Shown here one piece after another: positions 5,474-5,474 of a DNA stretch of 5,474 nucleotides. Where the stretch lies: contig JBIOYB010000460.1 of assembly GCA_044869915.1 (NCBI GenBank), positions 1 through 5,474 of the forward strand. Reading direction: 5' to 3'. Numbering within the stretch: the stretch's first letter is position 1; each line of letters opens with the position of its first letter. The position numbers and the translations under genes are program-made. The notes beneath the pieces are model-generated. The model was given only the letters and a program-made list of their open reading frames with translations, had not been told where the DNA came from and did not search any database. The DNA comes from Allorhizocola sp044869915. GTDB lineage: Bacteria > Actinomycetota > Actinomycetes > Mycobacteriales > Micromonosporaceae.

Positions 5474-5474
5474 C

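Noticed and set aside
1..5474. CRISPR arrays, tRNA or rRNA genes, toxin-antitoxin or phage-defence genes.
   Set aside because: I saw no regularly spaced repeats, no tRNA-like cloverleaf or CCA-ending arms and no defence-type domains on either strand. Five ordinary coding genes account for nearly all of the window.

Overview
This is a high-GC window with GTG starts, overlapping genes and strong G/C preference at third codon positions. It fits an actinomycete of the streptomycete/streptosporangial/micromonosporal kind. I cannot name a genus from the sequence. It holds five protein-coding genes and almost no spare DNA. There are two gene-poor joints: a 52-bp divergent promoter region and an 82-bp right-hand tail.

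Left block (1-2020, + strand): a tightly overlapped operon. First comes the C-terminal end of an ABC-transporter ATPase of the nitrate/sulfonate/taurine/HMP type, cut by the window edge. Second is an integral membrane permease that lines up with the NCS1 nucleobase transporters (CodB/CytX type). Third is a short aminoglycoside-phosphotransferase (APH)-fold kinase. The genes overlap by 14 and 29 bp, so they are very probably co-transcribed and translationally coupled. A reasonable but unproven reading is uptake of a nitrogenous ring compound, for example a pyrimidine such as the thiamine precursor HMP, with a co-expressed small-molecule kinase. The permease is the only gene in the window with TTA leucine codons (three of them). 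In streptomycetes these would put it under bldA tRNA control.

Middle joint (2021-2061): a near-perfect hairpin immediately after the kinase stop and 10 bp from the stop of the oppositely oriented next gene. It looks like a shared bidirectional terminator.

Right block (2062-5392): two divergently transcribed genes for secreted proteins, separated by only 52 bp. On the - strand is a C39-like papain-fold cysteine peptidase with a complete Gln/Cys/His/Asp catalytic set and a Trp-rich N-terminal region I do not recognise. On the + strand is a GHL10-type (DUF187/YngK/DigH-like) glycoside hydrolase with a fibronectin-III-like module and a golvesin/Xly-type C-terminal domain. Neither gene has a clear Shine-Dalgarno site. 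The candidate promoters overlap, and leaderless transcripts are plausible. A secreted peptidase beside a secreted glycosidase suggests joint work on cell-wall or extracellular polymer.

Tail (5393-5474): no complete gene. One frame resembles the N-terminal region of ISL3-family transposases and may be a mobile-element remnant. A weak hairpin overlaps it.

I did not find a clearly new multi-gene system. The points most worth a second look are the ABC-ATPase/NCS1/kinase overlap, the divergent peptidase/glycosidase pair with its compact promoter, and the possible ISL3 remnant.
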